This document shows positions 17,570 to 26,099 of a stretch of DNA of 64,000 nt, piece after piece. How positions within the stretch are numbered: position 1 is the first letter of the stretch; every line of letters begins with the position of its first letter. The notes below the pieces were generated by a model. That model did no database searches and was not told where the DNA came from. It saw only the letters and a program-made list of their open reading frames with translations. Made by a program: the position numbers and the translations under genes. Origin of the DNA: Nonlabens xiamenensis (lineage in GTDB: Bacteria; Bacteroidota; Bacteroidia; Flavobacteriales; Flavobacteriaceae); assembly GCF_003865345.1 (NCBI RefSeq), contig NZ_RMVE01000003.1, positions 186,001-250,000 on the forward strand, in the 5' to 3' direction.

Positions 17570-18067
17570 ATGAAAAAGCTATTATTGGTTTTGGCGATCG
17601 CTCTAGGAGCAGCCAGCTATTCAACTGCACAGGAAATTTCAGGTAACGCTTTAGGTATCCGTATCGGTGATGGGGATGGACTTGGTACTGAGCTTTCCTA
17701 TCAACGGGCCCTTGGTGGTAACAATCGCCTAGAATTGGATTTAGGTTATGAAGATGGAAGAAACTTCAATGCCTTTAAGTTGACCGGAATGTACCACTGG
17801 GTGTGGAACATCGACGGAGGCTTCAACTGGTATGCTGGTCCTGGTGGAGGATTTGCTGTCGTAAGCATTGATGATGATTTTCCTGGAAGACTTGATTCTG
17901 ATGACGACTCAGAAACCTCGGTATTTGTAGGTGGTCAGGTTGGTATTGAATATAATTTTGATATACCCTTGTTATTATCATTGGATGTAAGACCTGAATT
18001 CTATTTTGGAGAATTTAGGGATGGTAATGATATTGATATCGCCTTAGGTATCAGATATCAATTTTAA
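17570..18067 (+). CDS. Small outer membrane beta-barrel protein
   Basis: The 165-residue protein has a signal peptide (KKLLLVLAIALGAASYSTAQ), alternating amphipathic strands and a C-terminal Phe in GIRYQF, as in outer-membrane barrels of about 8 strands. It is acidic, with an Asp-rich loop (IDDDFPGRLDSDDDSE). No specific family is recognised. A partial -7 box (AATATTTG) lies at 17542-17549, and a strong terminator follows. Confidence 0.8.
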   Translation: MKKLLLVLAIALGAASYSTAQEISGNALGIRIGDGDGLGTELSYQRALGGNNRLELDLGYEDGRNFNAFKLTGMYHWVWNIDGGFNWYAGPGGGFAVVSIDDDFPGRLDSDDDSETSVFVGGQVGIEYNFDIPLLLSLDVRPEFYFGEFRDGNDIDIALGIRYQF

Positions 18068-18087
18068 GATCCTTAAATACAATATTC

Positions 18088-18119
18088 AAGCGATGTCAGA
18101 TAGGCATCGCTTTTTTTTT
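18088..18119 (+). terminator. Intrinsic terminator after the small barrel gene
   Basis: An 8-bp stem (AAGCGATG / CATCGCTT) with a 9-nt loop is followed by nine Ts. Confidence 0.88.
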
Positions 18120-18152
18120 GCCATATATTTTCACTTATTGTGATTGGTGCAT

Positions 18153-18177
18153 AAAAAAACCAGCCCTTGGGCTGGTT
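18153..18177 (-). terminator. Intrinsic terminator of the small membrane-protein gene
   Basis: The stem AACCAGCC / GGCTGGTT has a 4-nt loop. On the minus strand it is followed by a run of Ts. Confidence 0.85.
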
Positions 18178-18203
18178 AATTATATAATTCAACAGAATCT
18201 GTC

Positions 18204-18386
18204 TTAAGCGTTTAAGGCTTCTTTCTCTTTCAGCTTAGCTTCTTTTTTCATCTTTCTTTTTTCCAACGCCGCTCCAGTAATCCAATAAGGGATTGCAAAA
18301 GCCGTTAAAAAAATCATGAGCCAAAATCCTATGCCAAGGATTCCAAGAAATACCAAAAAGCCAAAATATTGATCAAATTCAAACAT
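18204..18386 (-). CDS. Small membrane protein of unknown function
   Basis: The 60-residue protein has a hydrophobic stretch at about residues 8-38 (one long or two short membrane segments) and a highly charged Lys/Glu tail (EKRKMKKEAKLKEKEALNA). The start is placed at the ATG at 18386. A TTG four codons upstream lies at the predicted transcription start and is less likely. It is a single gene bounded by its own promoter and terminator, which supports it being real. The function is unknown. Confidence 0.72.
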   Translation of the reverse strand: MFEFDQYFGFLVFLGILGIGFWLMIFLTAFAIPYWITGAALEKRKMKKEAKLKEKEALNA

Positions 18387-18405
18387 GGTGGTGTACAATT
18401 TTCAG

Positions 18406-18413
18406 CAAAGATA
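18406..18413 (-). promoter_or_regulatory. -7 box of the small membrane-protein gene
   Basis: TATCTTTG on the minus strand is a perfect TAnnTTTG match, 19 nt before the ATG at 18386. Confidence 0.65.
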
Positions 18414-18503
18414 AGGGCTTTGAACCAAAAATAAAATATACACTCACCATTTATCCACAAATTTATGTTGATTACATGGATGAACAATAATTTTGGGGAG
18501 TAT

Positions 18504-18519
18504 CGCTTTCGCGAAAGCG
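18504..18519. repeat. Iterated palindrome copy 4 (perfect, intergenic)
   Basis: CGCTTTCGCGAAAGCG lies in the divergent region before fumC, 54 bp before its -7 box. Confidence 0.95.
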
Positions 18520-18573
18520 CATACTATAACAATTTTATCTAAGGTGGTATTTTTTACAGAAGACGTAGGAGTT

Positions 18574-18581
18574 TATATTTG
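18574..18581 (+). promoter_or_regulatory. -7 box of fumC
   Basis: TATATTTG is a perfect match, 17 nt before the ATG at 18599. The leader is A-rich and lacks a Shine-Dalgarno sequence. Confidence 0.72.
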
Positions 18582-18598
18582 TACAAACAAAACAAACT

Positions 18599-19993
18599 AT
18601 GGATTTCAGGATAGAAAAAGATACCATGGGACCAGTAGAAGTTCCAGCAGACAAACTATGGGGAGCCCAAACCCAGCGATCACGCCTGAATTTCAAAATT
18701 GGCCCAGCCGCCAGCATGCCGTTGGAAATCGTATATGGTTTTGCCTACCTTAAAAAAGCGGCTGCACATACCAATCATGACTTAGGGGTATTGAGCGCTG
18801 AAAAACGAGATCTGATCTCCCAAGTCTGTGACGAAATCCTGGAAGGCAAACATGACGATCAATTCCCATTAGTGATCTGGCAAACCGGCTCTGGAACTCA
18901 ATCCAATATGAATGTCAACGAGGTCATCGCCAATCGCGCCCATCAAATCGCTGGAAAAACTATTGGAGAAGGTGAAAAAACTATACAACCCAACGATGAT
19001 GTCAATAAGTCACAATCATCAAACGACACTTTCCCGACGGGTATGCATATCGCCATCTATAAAATGATTGTAGAGGATACCATTCCGGGTATCAAACAAT
19101 TGCGCAATACACTTCATGAAAAGTCTTTGGAATTTACTGATGTAGTAAAAATCGGTCGTACCCACTTGATGGACGCTACGCCTTTGACCTTGGGTCAGGA
19201 GTTCAGCGGTTATGTTTCTCAACTTGATCATGGAATCATTGCCTTAGAAGCCACCTTATCTCACCTTAGTGAGCTGGCGCTGGGAGGAACAGCAGTAGGT
19301 ACTGGTCTGAATACCCCAAAAGGTTATGACGTCAAAGTAGCAAAATATATAGCTGACTTTACTGGATTAGCCTTTCAAACTGCTGAAAACAAATTCGAAG
19401 CTTTGGCTGCTCACGACGCTTTGGTCGAAACCCACGGTGCCTTAAAGCAATTGGCAGTTAGTATTAACAAAATCGCGCATGATATACGTATGCTGGCCAG
19501 CGGACCGCGTAGCGGGATTGGCGAACTCATTCTACCAGCCAATGAGCCTGGGAGCTCGATCATGCCAGGTAAAGTAAATCCTACCCAGGCCGAAGCCATT
19601 ACCATGGTTTGTGCCCGTGTGATGGGTAATGACACCACGGTTACAGTCGGTGGAATGCAAGGTCATTTTGAATTGAATGTATTCAAGCCTGTGATGGCAG
19701 CTGCCGTCCTGGAAAGCGCTAGATTACTGGGTGATGCCTGTAGAAGCTTTGATGAGAATTGTGCTGTAGGAATTACACCAAATCACGATAAGATCAAATC
19801 GCTGTTGGATAATTCCTTGATGTTGGTCACTGCTCTCAATACCAAAATTGGTTACTACAAAGCAGCTGAAATCGCCAATAAGGCCCATAATGAAGGAACA
19901 ACTCTAAAAGAAGCTGCCACATCATTAGGCTATCTAACCGCCGAAGAATTTGACGAATGGGTGCGCCCTGAGGATATGACAGGTCACCACTGA
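18599..19993 (+). CDS. fumC: Class II fumarate hydratase
   Basis: The 464-residue enzyme has the fumarase/aspartase signature [11 protein letters not shown] near residue 318, the N-terminal WGAQTQRS motif, [12 protein letters not shown] and [10 protein letters not shown]. It converts fumarate to malate in the TCA cycle without an iron-sulfur cluster. It has its own promoter and terminator. The length fits the family. Confidence 0.97.
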   Translation: MDFRIEKDTMGPVEVPADKLWGAQTQRSRLNFKIGPAASMPLEIVYGFAYLKKAAAHTNHDLGVLSAEKRDLISQVCDEILEGKHDDQFPLVIWQTGSGTQSNMNVNEVIANRAHQIAGKTIGEGEKTIQPNDDVNKSQSSNDTFPTGMHIAIYKMIVEDTIPGIKQLRNTLHEKSLEFTDVVKIGRTHLMDATPLTLGQEFSGYVSQLDHGIIALEATLSHLSELALGGTAVGTGLNTPKGYDVKVAKYIADFTGLAFQTAENKFEALAAHDALVETHGALKQLAVSINKIAHDIRMLASGPRSGIGELILPANEPGSSIMPGKVNPTQAEAITMVCARVMGNDTTVTVGGMQGHFELNVFKPVMAAAVLESARLLGDACRSFDENCAVGITPNHDKIKSLLDNSLMLVTALNTKIGYYKAAEIANKAHNEGTTLKEAATSLGYLTAEEFDEWVRPEDMTGHH

Positions 19994-20017
19994 TGTAAAA
20001 GCATCCTATACAAGACT

Positions 20018-20046
20018 AGCCTCTATCGCATGATAGGGGCTTTTTT
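20018..20046 (+). terminator. Intrinsic terminator of fumC
   Basis: The stem AGCCTCTATC / GATAGGGGCT (one G-T pair) has a 4-nt loop and is followed by six Ts. Confidence 0.85.
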
Positions 20047-20258
20047 ATGGTTTTGTTATAGGTCTTGCCTGGCACAGGAAGTTTATCTAGGTTGGAACTG
20101 GTCAACTATTTTGTCTTTAATAGCCTTAGATGTAATCTTGATTATATGTTGGATAGGAGATTAAGGACTACCCATCACTTGTTTATAGCCCGTTCCACCA
20201 TTGCTGCGGAATGCTACGGTACAATTTACCCAACCTGTTGGAATAACCAGATGGATTT

Positions 20259-20478
20259 AATTTTGATAAGGAGGGTACCTGCTATTCCAACCAAACCAAC
20301 ATTTTCAATGCAGAAGTCTTGGGACATGCTGTGATGTTCAATATGAAGAAGAAGGCATGTGAAAAATTAGAGTGACACGCTGAATGCAAAAAATGCAAAA
20401 CAGTACGCCACTCTAAAAAAAATTGATCCTCAAAATAAGAAGGTTACTTATTGGCTAAATGACCTTATAAGACTTTGA
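20259..20478 (+). pseudogene. Decayed fragment of a protein gene, frameshifted
   Basis: Between fumC and the M49 peptidase gene about 440 bp lack an intact gene. From 20259 one frame reads NFDKEGTCYS...VLGHAVMFNMKKKACEKLE to a stop at 20373. From 20374 the neighbouring frame continues DTLNAKNAKQYATLKK...NDLIRL to a stop at 20476. The two pieces look like one C-terminal segment split by a single frameshift. I do not recognise the family; the KACEKLE stretch is weakly like a TPR helix. Further decayed coding may lie in 20065-20258. Confidence 0.45.
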
Positions 20479-20485
20479 GCGATGC

Positions 20486-22522
20486 TTAAGGTGTATTTGA
20501 GTTGGACAGAAAACCGTATGCCGTGGAATAATGTAACATTTGTTCGGCAAAGCTTCCCGGTTGTTCTATATTGAATGAACTTATCGTATCCGCTTTCATC
20601 ATTGGAACGATCATTGGGTTGACAAATCCGCGGTAAGCAGGAGTTTTAAATTTGCTGTTGCGATCAAGAACTTCTTTGTGGATGGCAGGATCGACTTTGA
20701 CGCCGTAATTCTCTACAAGATCCTGTGCTGCCTGAAAATCCCCTTCACTAGTAATGCGCTGGGTCTCTCTAAGTAATTGACCAAACAATTCTCTGAGTTT
20801 GTCATAATCTTTAATATCATAATAGGTTTTATCGTTTTTGGTCACCTTTTCTATCACATTTTGTTCCTTACCTTTTTCATAAACCCAGGCGCTTACCCAC
20901 TGTCGGTTTCGCATATGAGCCTCTTCTACCTCCTGACCTAATTCTAGCCTGGTCAACTGGGAGAGTAAACCATTTCTGATATAGCCATCATAAGCAGCCA
21001 TACCGTATTTTTTCCAATCTTCTACCAATCCCAATTCTTCCAATTTTGGATCCATCAGGTAGTAAAGACCGAATAAATCGGCACGTCCCTCTTCTATGGT
21101 AGACTTATAGCTACCCAAAGTTTCCTTGGGGGTTCCCACCCCAGGATTGATCTGACCACTGGCATGTCCGACTACCTCGTGTAATGCGGTGTGTAATTTA
21201 TCAGCTTTAGCACCGTATTTTTTTTCGAGTTCGACCTCAGTCTCATCATGCGCAAATTCCTCTAGTTTCCCAGAGCTCCCACCCTCTTCATAGGCAGCAA
21301 TGATATTTCCTAAGGAGACCGATTTACTACCATGAGCCGACCTGATCCAGACATTATTAGGAAGGTTGACACCAATTGGGGTTGCCGGACTGGCGTCACC
21401 AGCTTCTCCAGCTACATTTACTGTTTTATAACTGACTCCTGTTACCTTTGGCTTTTTATGTTCCTCCATTAAAGGCGAATTGTCCTCAAACCATTGGGCG
21501 TTTTCACTCAAGACATTCATTTTTCTTGACATGTCAAAATCTTTGATTTGAACAATGGTTTCATAGCTACCTTTATAAGCTATAGGATCATTGTATACTT
21601 CAATAAATCCATTGATCCAATCTACAGCTCCTTCCGTACTAGTGCTCCAGGCGATGGCATACTCATCCCAGGTTTCAAGGCTGCCTGTTTGATAATATTC
21701 AATCAATAAGCCTAAGGCTTTTGCTTGCTGCGGAGTTTCTGCAACAGATTGAGCTTTTTCTAGCCAAAAAATTATGCGATCTATAGCTTCACCATACAGC
21801 CCACCACTTTTGTAAACCTGATCAACCAATTTTCCATCTTTTTTGATCAATCTGGAATTTAGGCCTATTTCAACAGGTTCTTCTGCATCTACCGGCATGC
21901 TTTTATAATGGCGGTAAGCCTCTTCAGTAGTTACATCTGGACCATAAAAATTGACCGCACTGGCCAATACAATATCCTTGTCTTTATCCAGAACTACTTT
22001 CTTGGCATCCTCTTCGTTAAACATCACTTGCCAAACCTCATCTTCGATTTCTACGCCCGTAGCGTCCATCAATTGAACAAAATAGTCCCGACTGAATTCA
22101 GGTTTCATTTTGTCCATACTGTAGTGATGATGGATACCATTGGCAAACCAAATCCTATTCAGGTAGGTCTCAAAGGCCTTCCATGAATCTTCATCTTTGT
22201 CACCCTCATATTTTTGATAGATGGCTTCAAGTCCTTGTCTAATAGCGAGATTATGCCTATAGTTTTGGTCCCAGATGATATCACGACCACTCAAGCCTGC
22301 CTGGGTGAGATAATAGACCAGTTTTTGCTGTTGTAAGTTCAACTCTTCCCATCCTGGAATTTTGTATCTCAACACGCCTATGTCGGCAAATTCAGTGACC
22401 TGGTAGGAAAAATCATCGGACTGCTCAACTTCAGTACCTACAGGTTCAGGTTCCTGACCATCATTACAGGCAACTACTAATGATAAAGCTATAGCGCAAG
22501 CTAAATATTGGAAATATTTCAT
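20486..22522 (-). CDS. Peptidase family M49 (dipeptidyl-peptidase III-like) lipoprotein
   Basis: The 678-residue protein has a lipobox (SLVVACND). It carries the M49 zinc motif HExxGH as HEVVGH near residue 450, with the third ligand region EEGRADLFGL about 35 residues on. M49 enzymes remove dipeptides from peptide N-termini. Bacteroidetes members are often lipid-anchored and of this length, and are sometimes mislabelled. It is a single gene on the minus strand. Substrate preference is unknown. Confidence 0.9.
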   Translation of the reverse strand: MKYFQYLACAIALSLVVACNDGQEPEPVGTEVEQSDDFSYQVTEFADIGVLRYKIPGWEELNLQQQKLVYYLTQAGLSGRDIIWDQNYRHNLAIRQGLEAIYQKYEGDKDEDSWKAFETYLNRIWFANGIHHHYSMDKMKPEFSRDYFVQLMDATGVEIEDEVWQVMFNEEDAKKVVLDKDKDIVLASAVNFYGPDVTTEEAYRHYKSMPVDAEEPVEIGLNSRLIKKDGKLVDQVYKSGGLYGEAIDRIIFWLEKAQSVAETPQQAKALGLLIEYYQTGSLETWDEYAIAWSTSTEGAVDWINGFIEVYNDPIAYKGSYETIVQIKDFDMSRKMNVLSENAQWFEDNSPLMEEHKKPKVTGVSYKTVNVAGEAGDASPATPIGVNLPNNVWIRSAHGSKSVSLGNIIAAYEEGGSSGKLEEFAHDETEVELEKKYGAKADKLHTALHEVVGHASGQINPGVGTPKETLGSYKSTIEEGRADLFGLYYLMDPKLEELGLVEDWKKYGMAAYDGYIRNGLLSQLTRLELGQEVEEAHMRNRQWVSAWVYEKGKEQNVIEKVTKNDKTYYDIKDYDKLRELFGQLLRETQRITSEGDFQAAQDLVENYGVKVDPAIHKEVLDRNSKFKTPAYRGFVNPMIVPMMKADTISSFNIEQPGSFAEQMLHYSTAYGFLSNSNTP

Positions 22523-22720
22523 GAATATGTTGGTTTTATCTTGGGAGCGATTGAGGCTTCCAGCATTGCTCTCAAAAATACTAATTATTCTGCGTTACAA
22601 GAATACTTGATTCTTCCTACATTAAACAATAGTGTATAAATCATGTAAAAAATTGATTCACTTTTGTTCACGAATTGTGGTATTTTCTATTTCTTTGTTT
22701 TATTCCTACATTCAATAAAG

Positions 22721-24472
22721 ATGTTGCGTCTATTTCTTTTCTTCCTGTTCAGTATGATCTGCTCCTTTACTCAAGGGCAGGAGTCATTGGACAGCGTTTT
22801 GGTTTGGCTTGAACGCGGCGAGACCAAATTGGCCAAAACCTCCTTAGAAAAGTACGAGCTGAGTCAACTCCAAAAATCTTCACTGGGTCAATACCTGTTA
22901 GCCGAAGGGATCATCTTATACCGAGAAGACGAGCTAATTGAAGCCTATGAGCGATTACAGGAAGCCAAAGGACTTAAAGAACACCTCAGTACAGCACAGC
23001 TATACCTAATCAATGATTATATGATGCGAATAGCCAACGGTGCATCTGAATTCAGTACCTCTGCAGAATCGTTGGTTCAAGAAAACTGTAGTATTGCCAA
23101 GTTATTAGACGACCCCTCCATGAAAATCAAATGTATTTATGAATCATCTTATAAAGATATTGTAGGTGAAAATTATGAGTTGGCCTTACAGCTCAACTAC
23201 CAAATGCAGAAAATAGCGCTGGATAATGAATTGGAGGAAGAATTACTGGATATTGAAAATAATATAGGTACCCTACACTATTTTCAGGGCAGGTATGACT
23301 CTACCTTATATTATTTCGAACGTAATTTAGAACGCTGTCGTATTTTAAAAGATACATTAAGTATAGCCGAGCGATTGAACAATATGGCTATGTTACGCGC
23401 GGCCTTGGGACAACACGATCTGGCGATCAACAATATAACTGAAGCTGAAAACCTTAGCCGAGTAGTGTCAGACAAGCAATTCATCAGTTTATTAAAGAGA
23501 AATAAAGCTGATATTTTGGCCCAAGCGGGTAATTATCAGGAAGCCAGTAATTATTACTATGATCACCTGGCCATGAACGATACCCTCATGGCTGAAGAAA
23601 TTAGTAAGAATATCGCCGAACTGCAAACCAAGTATGACACGGCGGAGCAGGAACGACTCAATGCAGAATTAAGGGCAGTCAACTCTAAAAATGAATCCAG
23701 GATCTATCTTTTGATTTCGGTTTTAGCCCTGGCAGGAGTCTTGGTTGTTTTTTTCGTGCAAAACCACATTAAAACAAAGAATGTAATGGCAGCTCAACAA
23801 GTTGCCCAACAGGAAAAAGAGAAAAAACTTTTACTGGATCAGGAATTAGCCAGTATTGATGCCGTGATCGCTGGCCAGGAGCAAGAGCGCCTTCAGATCG
23901 CCAGTGACTTGCACGATGATCTTGGTAATTCGCTCACCACAATTCGATTACACCTGGAAGCAGCCTTGGATAAAAATCCGTCTCGGGAAGTCCAACCTCT
24001 TTCCCATGCATTACAAATGCTCCATCAAGTGTATACCAAAGTGCGCCGCCTAAGTCATACCCAACACAGTCGAGTGCTCAGCGAAGAAGGATGGTTAGAC
24101 AGCATTAAAGAATTGGCACACCAGATCAATCAAAGTCAACAACTAGAAGTAGAAGTCTTGCATCATGGACTGGAAGGTCGACTGGCACATAGCACAGAGT
24201 TAACTCTTTTCAGGGTCATCCAAGAATTGCTGAACAATATCATTAAACATTCAAAGGCTACAAACGCCAGTATCAGTATTACCGGCGGTCCTCAGTCATT
24301 GGATATTATGGTAGAAGACAATGGTCAAGGTTTTAATTATTCCACTGATTTCAAGAACGGTATGGGCTTATCTAGCATTAAAAAGAAGGTGGAAAGCCTA
24401 AATGGCAGGTTTTTTGTGGATAGTTCGCCAGGAAACGGCACCACTATCAACCTAGAAATACCAACCATATGA
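22721..24472 (+). CDS. TPR-containing sensor histidine kinase (HisKA_3 type)
   Basis: With the start at ATG 22721 (583 residues) the protein has a cleavable signal (LRLFLFFLFSMICSFTQGQ), a periplasmic helical region with TPR-like repeats (NNIGTLHYFQGRYDSTLYYF, AERLNNMAMLRAALGQHDLA) and a membrane segment (LLISVLALAGVLVVFFV). The cytoplasmic coiled coil is followed by the HisKA_3 phospho-His398 in ASDLHDDLGN and an HATPase_c domain (VIQELLNNIIKHSKA, VEDNGQGF, GMGLSSIKKKV). A TTG start at 22664 would bury the signal peptide. It overlaps the response regulator by 4 bp (ATGA), and so is very likely its cognate kinase. Confidence 0.93.
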   Translation: MLRLFLFFLFSMICSFTQGQESLDSVLVWLERGETKLAKTSLEKYELSQLQKSSLGQYLLAEGIILYREDELIEAYERLQEAKGLKEHLSTAQLYLINDYMMRIANGASEFSTSAESLVQENCSIAKLLDDPSMKIKCIYESSYKDIVGENYELALQLNYQMQKIALDNELEEELLDIENNIGTLHYFQGRYDSTLYYFERNLERCRILKDTLSIAERLNNMAMLRAALGQHDLAINNITEAENLSRVVSDKQFISLLKRNKADILAQAGNYQEASNYYYDHLAMNDTLMAEEISKNIAELQTKYDTAEQERLNAELRAVNSKNESRIYLLISVLALAGVLVVFFVQNHIKTKNVMAAQQVAQQEKEKKLLLDQELASIDAVIAGQEQERLQIASDLHDDLGNSLTTIRLHLEAALDKNPSREVQPLSHALQMLHQVYTKVRRLSHTQHSRVLSEEGWLDSIKELAHQINQSQQLEVEVLHHGLEGRLAHSTELTLFRVIQELLNNIIKHSKATNASISITGGPQSLDIMVEDNGQGFNYSTDFKNGMGLSSIKKKVESLNGRFFVDSSPGNGTTINLEIPTI

Positions 24473-25104
24473 TTGCAATCGCCATAGCCGACGATCACCT
24501 TGCCTTAAGTGAAGGCCTCGAATTATTTATTAACCAGCAAGATAGCATGCGTGTGTTATTTAAGGTAACCAACGGTAAGGAATTGCTCCACCAACTGGAA
24601 CAATCCCTACCTGATGTAGTACTGACCGATATCAACATGCCAGAAATCAACGGTGTTGAACTTTGTCGCCGCATAAAGACCGAAAAACCCCATATCAAAG
24701 TCATTGCCTTGAGTATGTTTGACAACCAGGGTGCCATTGACGATATGTCTGCAGCAGGCGCAGATGGATATGTTTTAAAAAGCAGCCCCTTGATCCAACT
24801 TAAACAAGCCATTTTGGAGGTCTGTGCAGGTCAATCCTATTTTGATCCTCAATTGGAATTTGAACTGAAGGAAATACGTACATTTAAGGAGCAAAAAAAC
24901 ATTCTTTCCCGCAGTGAAAGAGACATATTGGTTGCCATTGCCAAAGGCAAGACCAGTCAGGAGATTGCGGCAGATCGTGGTACAGCGGTCAGTACCGTTA
25001 ATAAACACAGAAAGAATATCATTAATAAATTGGGCCTGCAAGGCAAAAAAGAATTGATGGAATATGCCTTGGAACGCCACGGCCACACTAACTCCAACTC
25101 ATGA
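24469..25104 (+). CDS. LuxR/NarL-type response regulator
   Basis: The 211-residue protein has a receiver domain with the acidic pair in IADDH, phospho-acceptor Asp54 in VLTDINMP and the conserved Lys in GYVLKSS. It ends in a LuxR-type HTH (LSRSERDILVAIAKGKTSQEIA, TVNKHRKNIINKLG). It overlaps the kinase gene upstream and the esterase gene downstream by 4 bp each, so the three are translationally coupled. Its targets are unknown. Confidence 0.95.
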   Translation: MIAIAIADDHLALSEGLELFINQQDSMRVLFKVTNGKELLHQLEQSLPDVVLTDINMPEINGVELCRRIKTEKPHIKVIALSMFDNQGAIDDMSAAGADGYVLKSSPLIQLKQAILEVCAGQSYFDPQLEFELKEIRTFKEQKNILSRSERDILVAIAKGKTSQEIAADRGTAVSTVNKHRKNIINKLGLQGKKELMEYALERHGHTNSNS

Positions 25105-26039
25105 AGCATTTCCTCCTTCTTTTTCTATTCTTATGTGTTTTCAGCAGTTGCCAAAACAAGGCAAATAACAACAACACTTCTGAAGATTACTCTATCACAG
25201 TCTCTCCTGATGCGATACAACCAATTGCGCAGGATAGTATTGCCTACTTTGATGATTTTCCATCCGAATATGTGGACCAAAGAAATGTGGAGGTATGGCT
25301 TCCCAAAGGCTATCCGCAACCTAATCTGGACTACAAAGTGTTGTATATACACGATGGTCAAAATGTGCTCAATGCCAAAACAAGTTATACGGGAATCGCC
25401 TGGGAAGTAGATGAAAAACTGGATTCCTTGCTTCAAAAAAATGCAGTTGAGCCCACCATCGTCGTTGCGATTTGGAACAATGGTAAGAAAAGATTCAATG
25501 AATACATGCCCAAGTTTCCCGCTGAGGTTACGGAGTCCGCTTTCGCGAAAGCGGAATTAAAGCAATACTCAGGGTTTGACCGCTTGTACAGTGATGAATA
25601 CCTCAAATTTCTAACCCAAGAATTAAGGCCTTTTATCAATGACAATTTCCAGGTCTCAGAGAAAGCAGCAGATACAGCAATCATGGGAGCTTCAATGGGA
25701 GCACATATTTCACTGTATGCGATGATGAAATACCCAGACATATTTGGTAGGGCAGGATGTTTCAGTACACATTGGCCTATTCCAGAGTTAGGAGCGCCTT
25801 TTATGGAAGCTCTTCCAGCGGCCATCCCATCAGCAGAAACACATAAAATTTATTTTGATCACGGCACCAAGACACTGGACAAAGTATATGAACCTTACCA
25901 ACTAGAAGTCAATCAGATGTTTGCTAGAAAGGGATATGATTCCACCCGATTGATGTACCGAAAATTTGTAGGTCATGAACACAGTGAGAAATACTGGAAA
26001 CAACGCGTGCAACATGCCTTGGTTTTTCTCTTACAATAA
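25101..26039 (+). CDS. Esterase-family alpha/beta hydrolase lipoprotein
   Basis: The 312-residue protein has a lipobox (CVFSSCQN) and a putative-esterase (Esterase D/Fes-like) fold: YIHDGQNVL, nucleophile Ser198 in MGASMGAH, a likely acid in FDHGTKTLD and the base His in VGHEHSEKYW. The leaving group is unknown; Fes-like enzymes include siderophore and xylan esterases. A palindrome at 25538 encodes SAFAKAE at residues 146-152 in a variable stretch. It is coupled to a two-component system, which suggests it is a target or accessory of that signal. Confidence 0.88.
   Translation: MKHFLLLFLFLCVFSSCQNKANNNNTSEDYSITVSPDAIQPIAQDSIAYFDDFPSEYVDQRNVEVWLPKGYPQPNLDYKVLYIHDGQNVLNAKTSYTGIAWEVDEKLDSLLQKNAVEPTIVVAIWNNGKKRFNEYMPKFPAEVTESAFAKAELKQYSGFDRLYSDEYLKFLTQELRPFINDNFQVSEKAADTAIMGASMGAHISLYAMMKYPDIFGRAGCFSTHWPIPELGAPFMEALPAAIPSAETHKIYFDHGTKTLDKVYEPYQLEVNQMFARKGYDSTRLMYRKFVGHEHSEKYWKQRVQHALVFLLQ
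25538..25553. repeat. Iterated palindrome copy 5 (perfect; 28-base identity with copy 6)
   Basis: The core is CGCTTTCGCGAAAGCG in frame as AFAKA. Bases 25533-25560 are identical to 30799-30826 in the btuD-like gene. Confidence 0.95.
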
Positions 26040-26099
26040 GTAGGATGTTCAACTGTAGATTAGCCGACCTGTAGCATATTTACCGAAAATGGGTGTGTA

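Noticed and set aside
20065-20334. 89-codon plus-strand frame after fumC as an intact gene
   Set aside because: Composition and lack of any domain argue against it; the neighbouring frame gives a more protein-like but broken sequence, so a pseudogene is the better reading.
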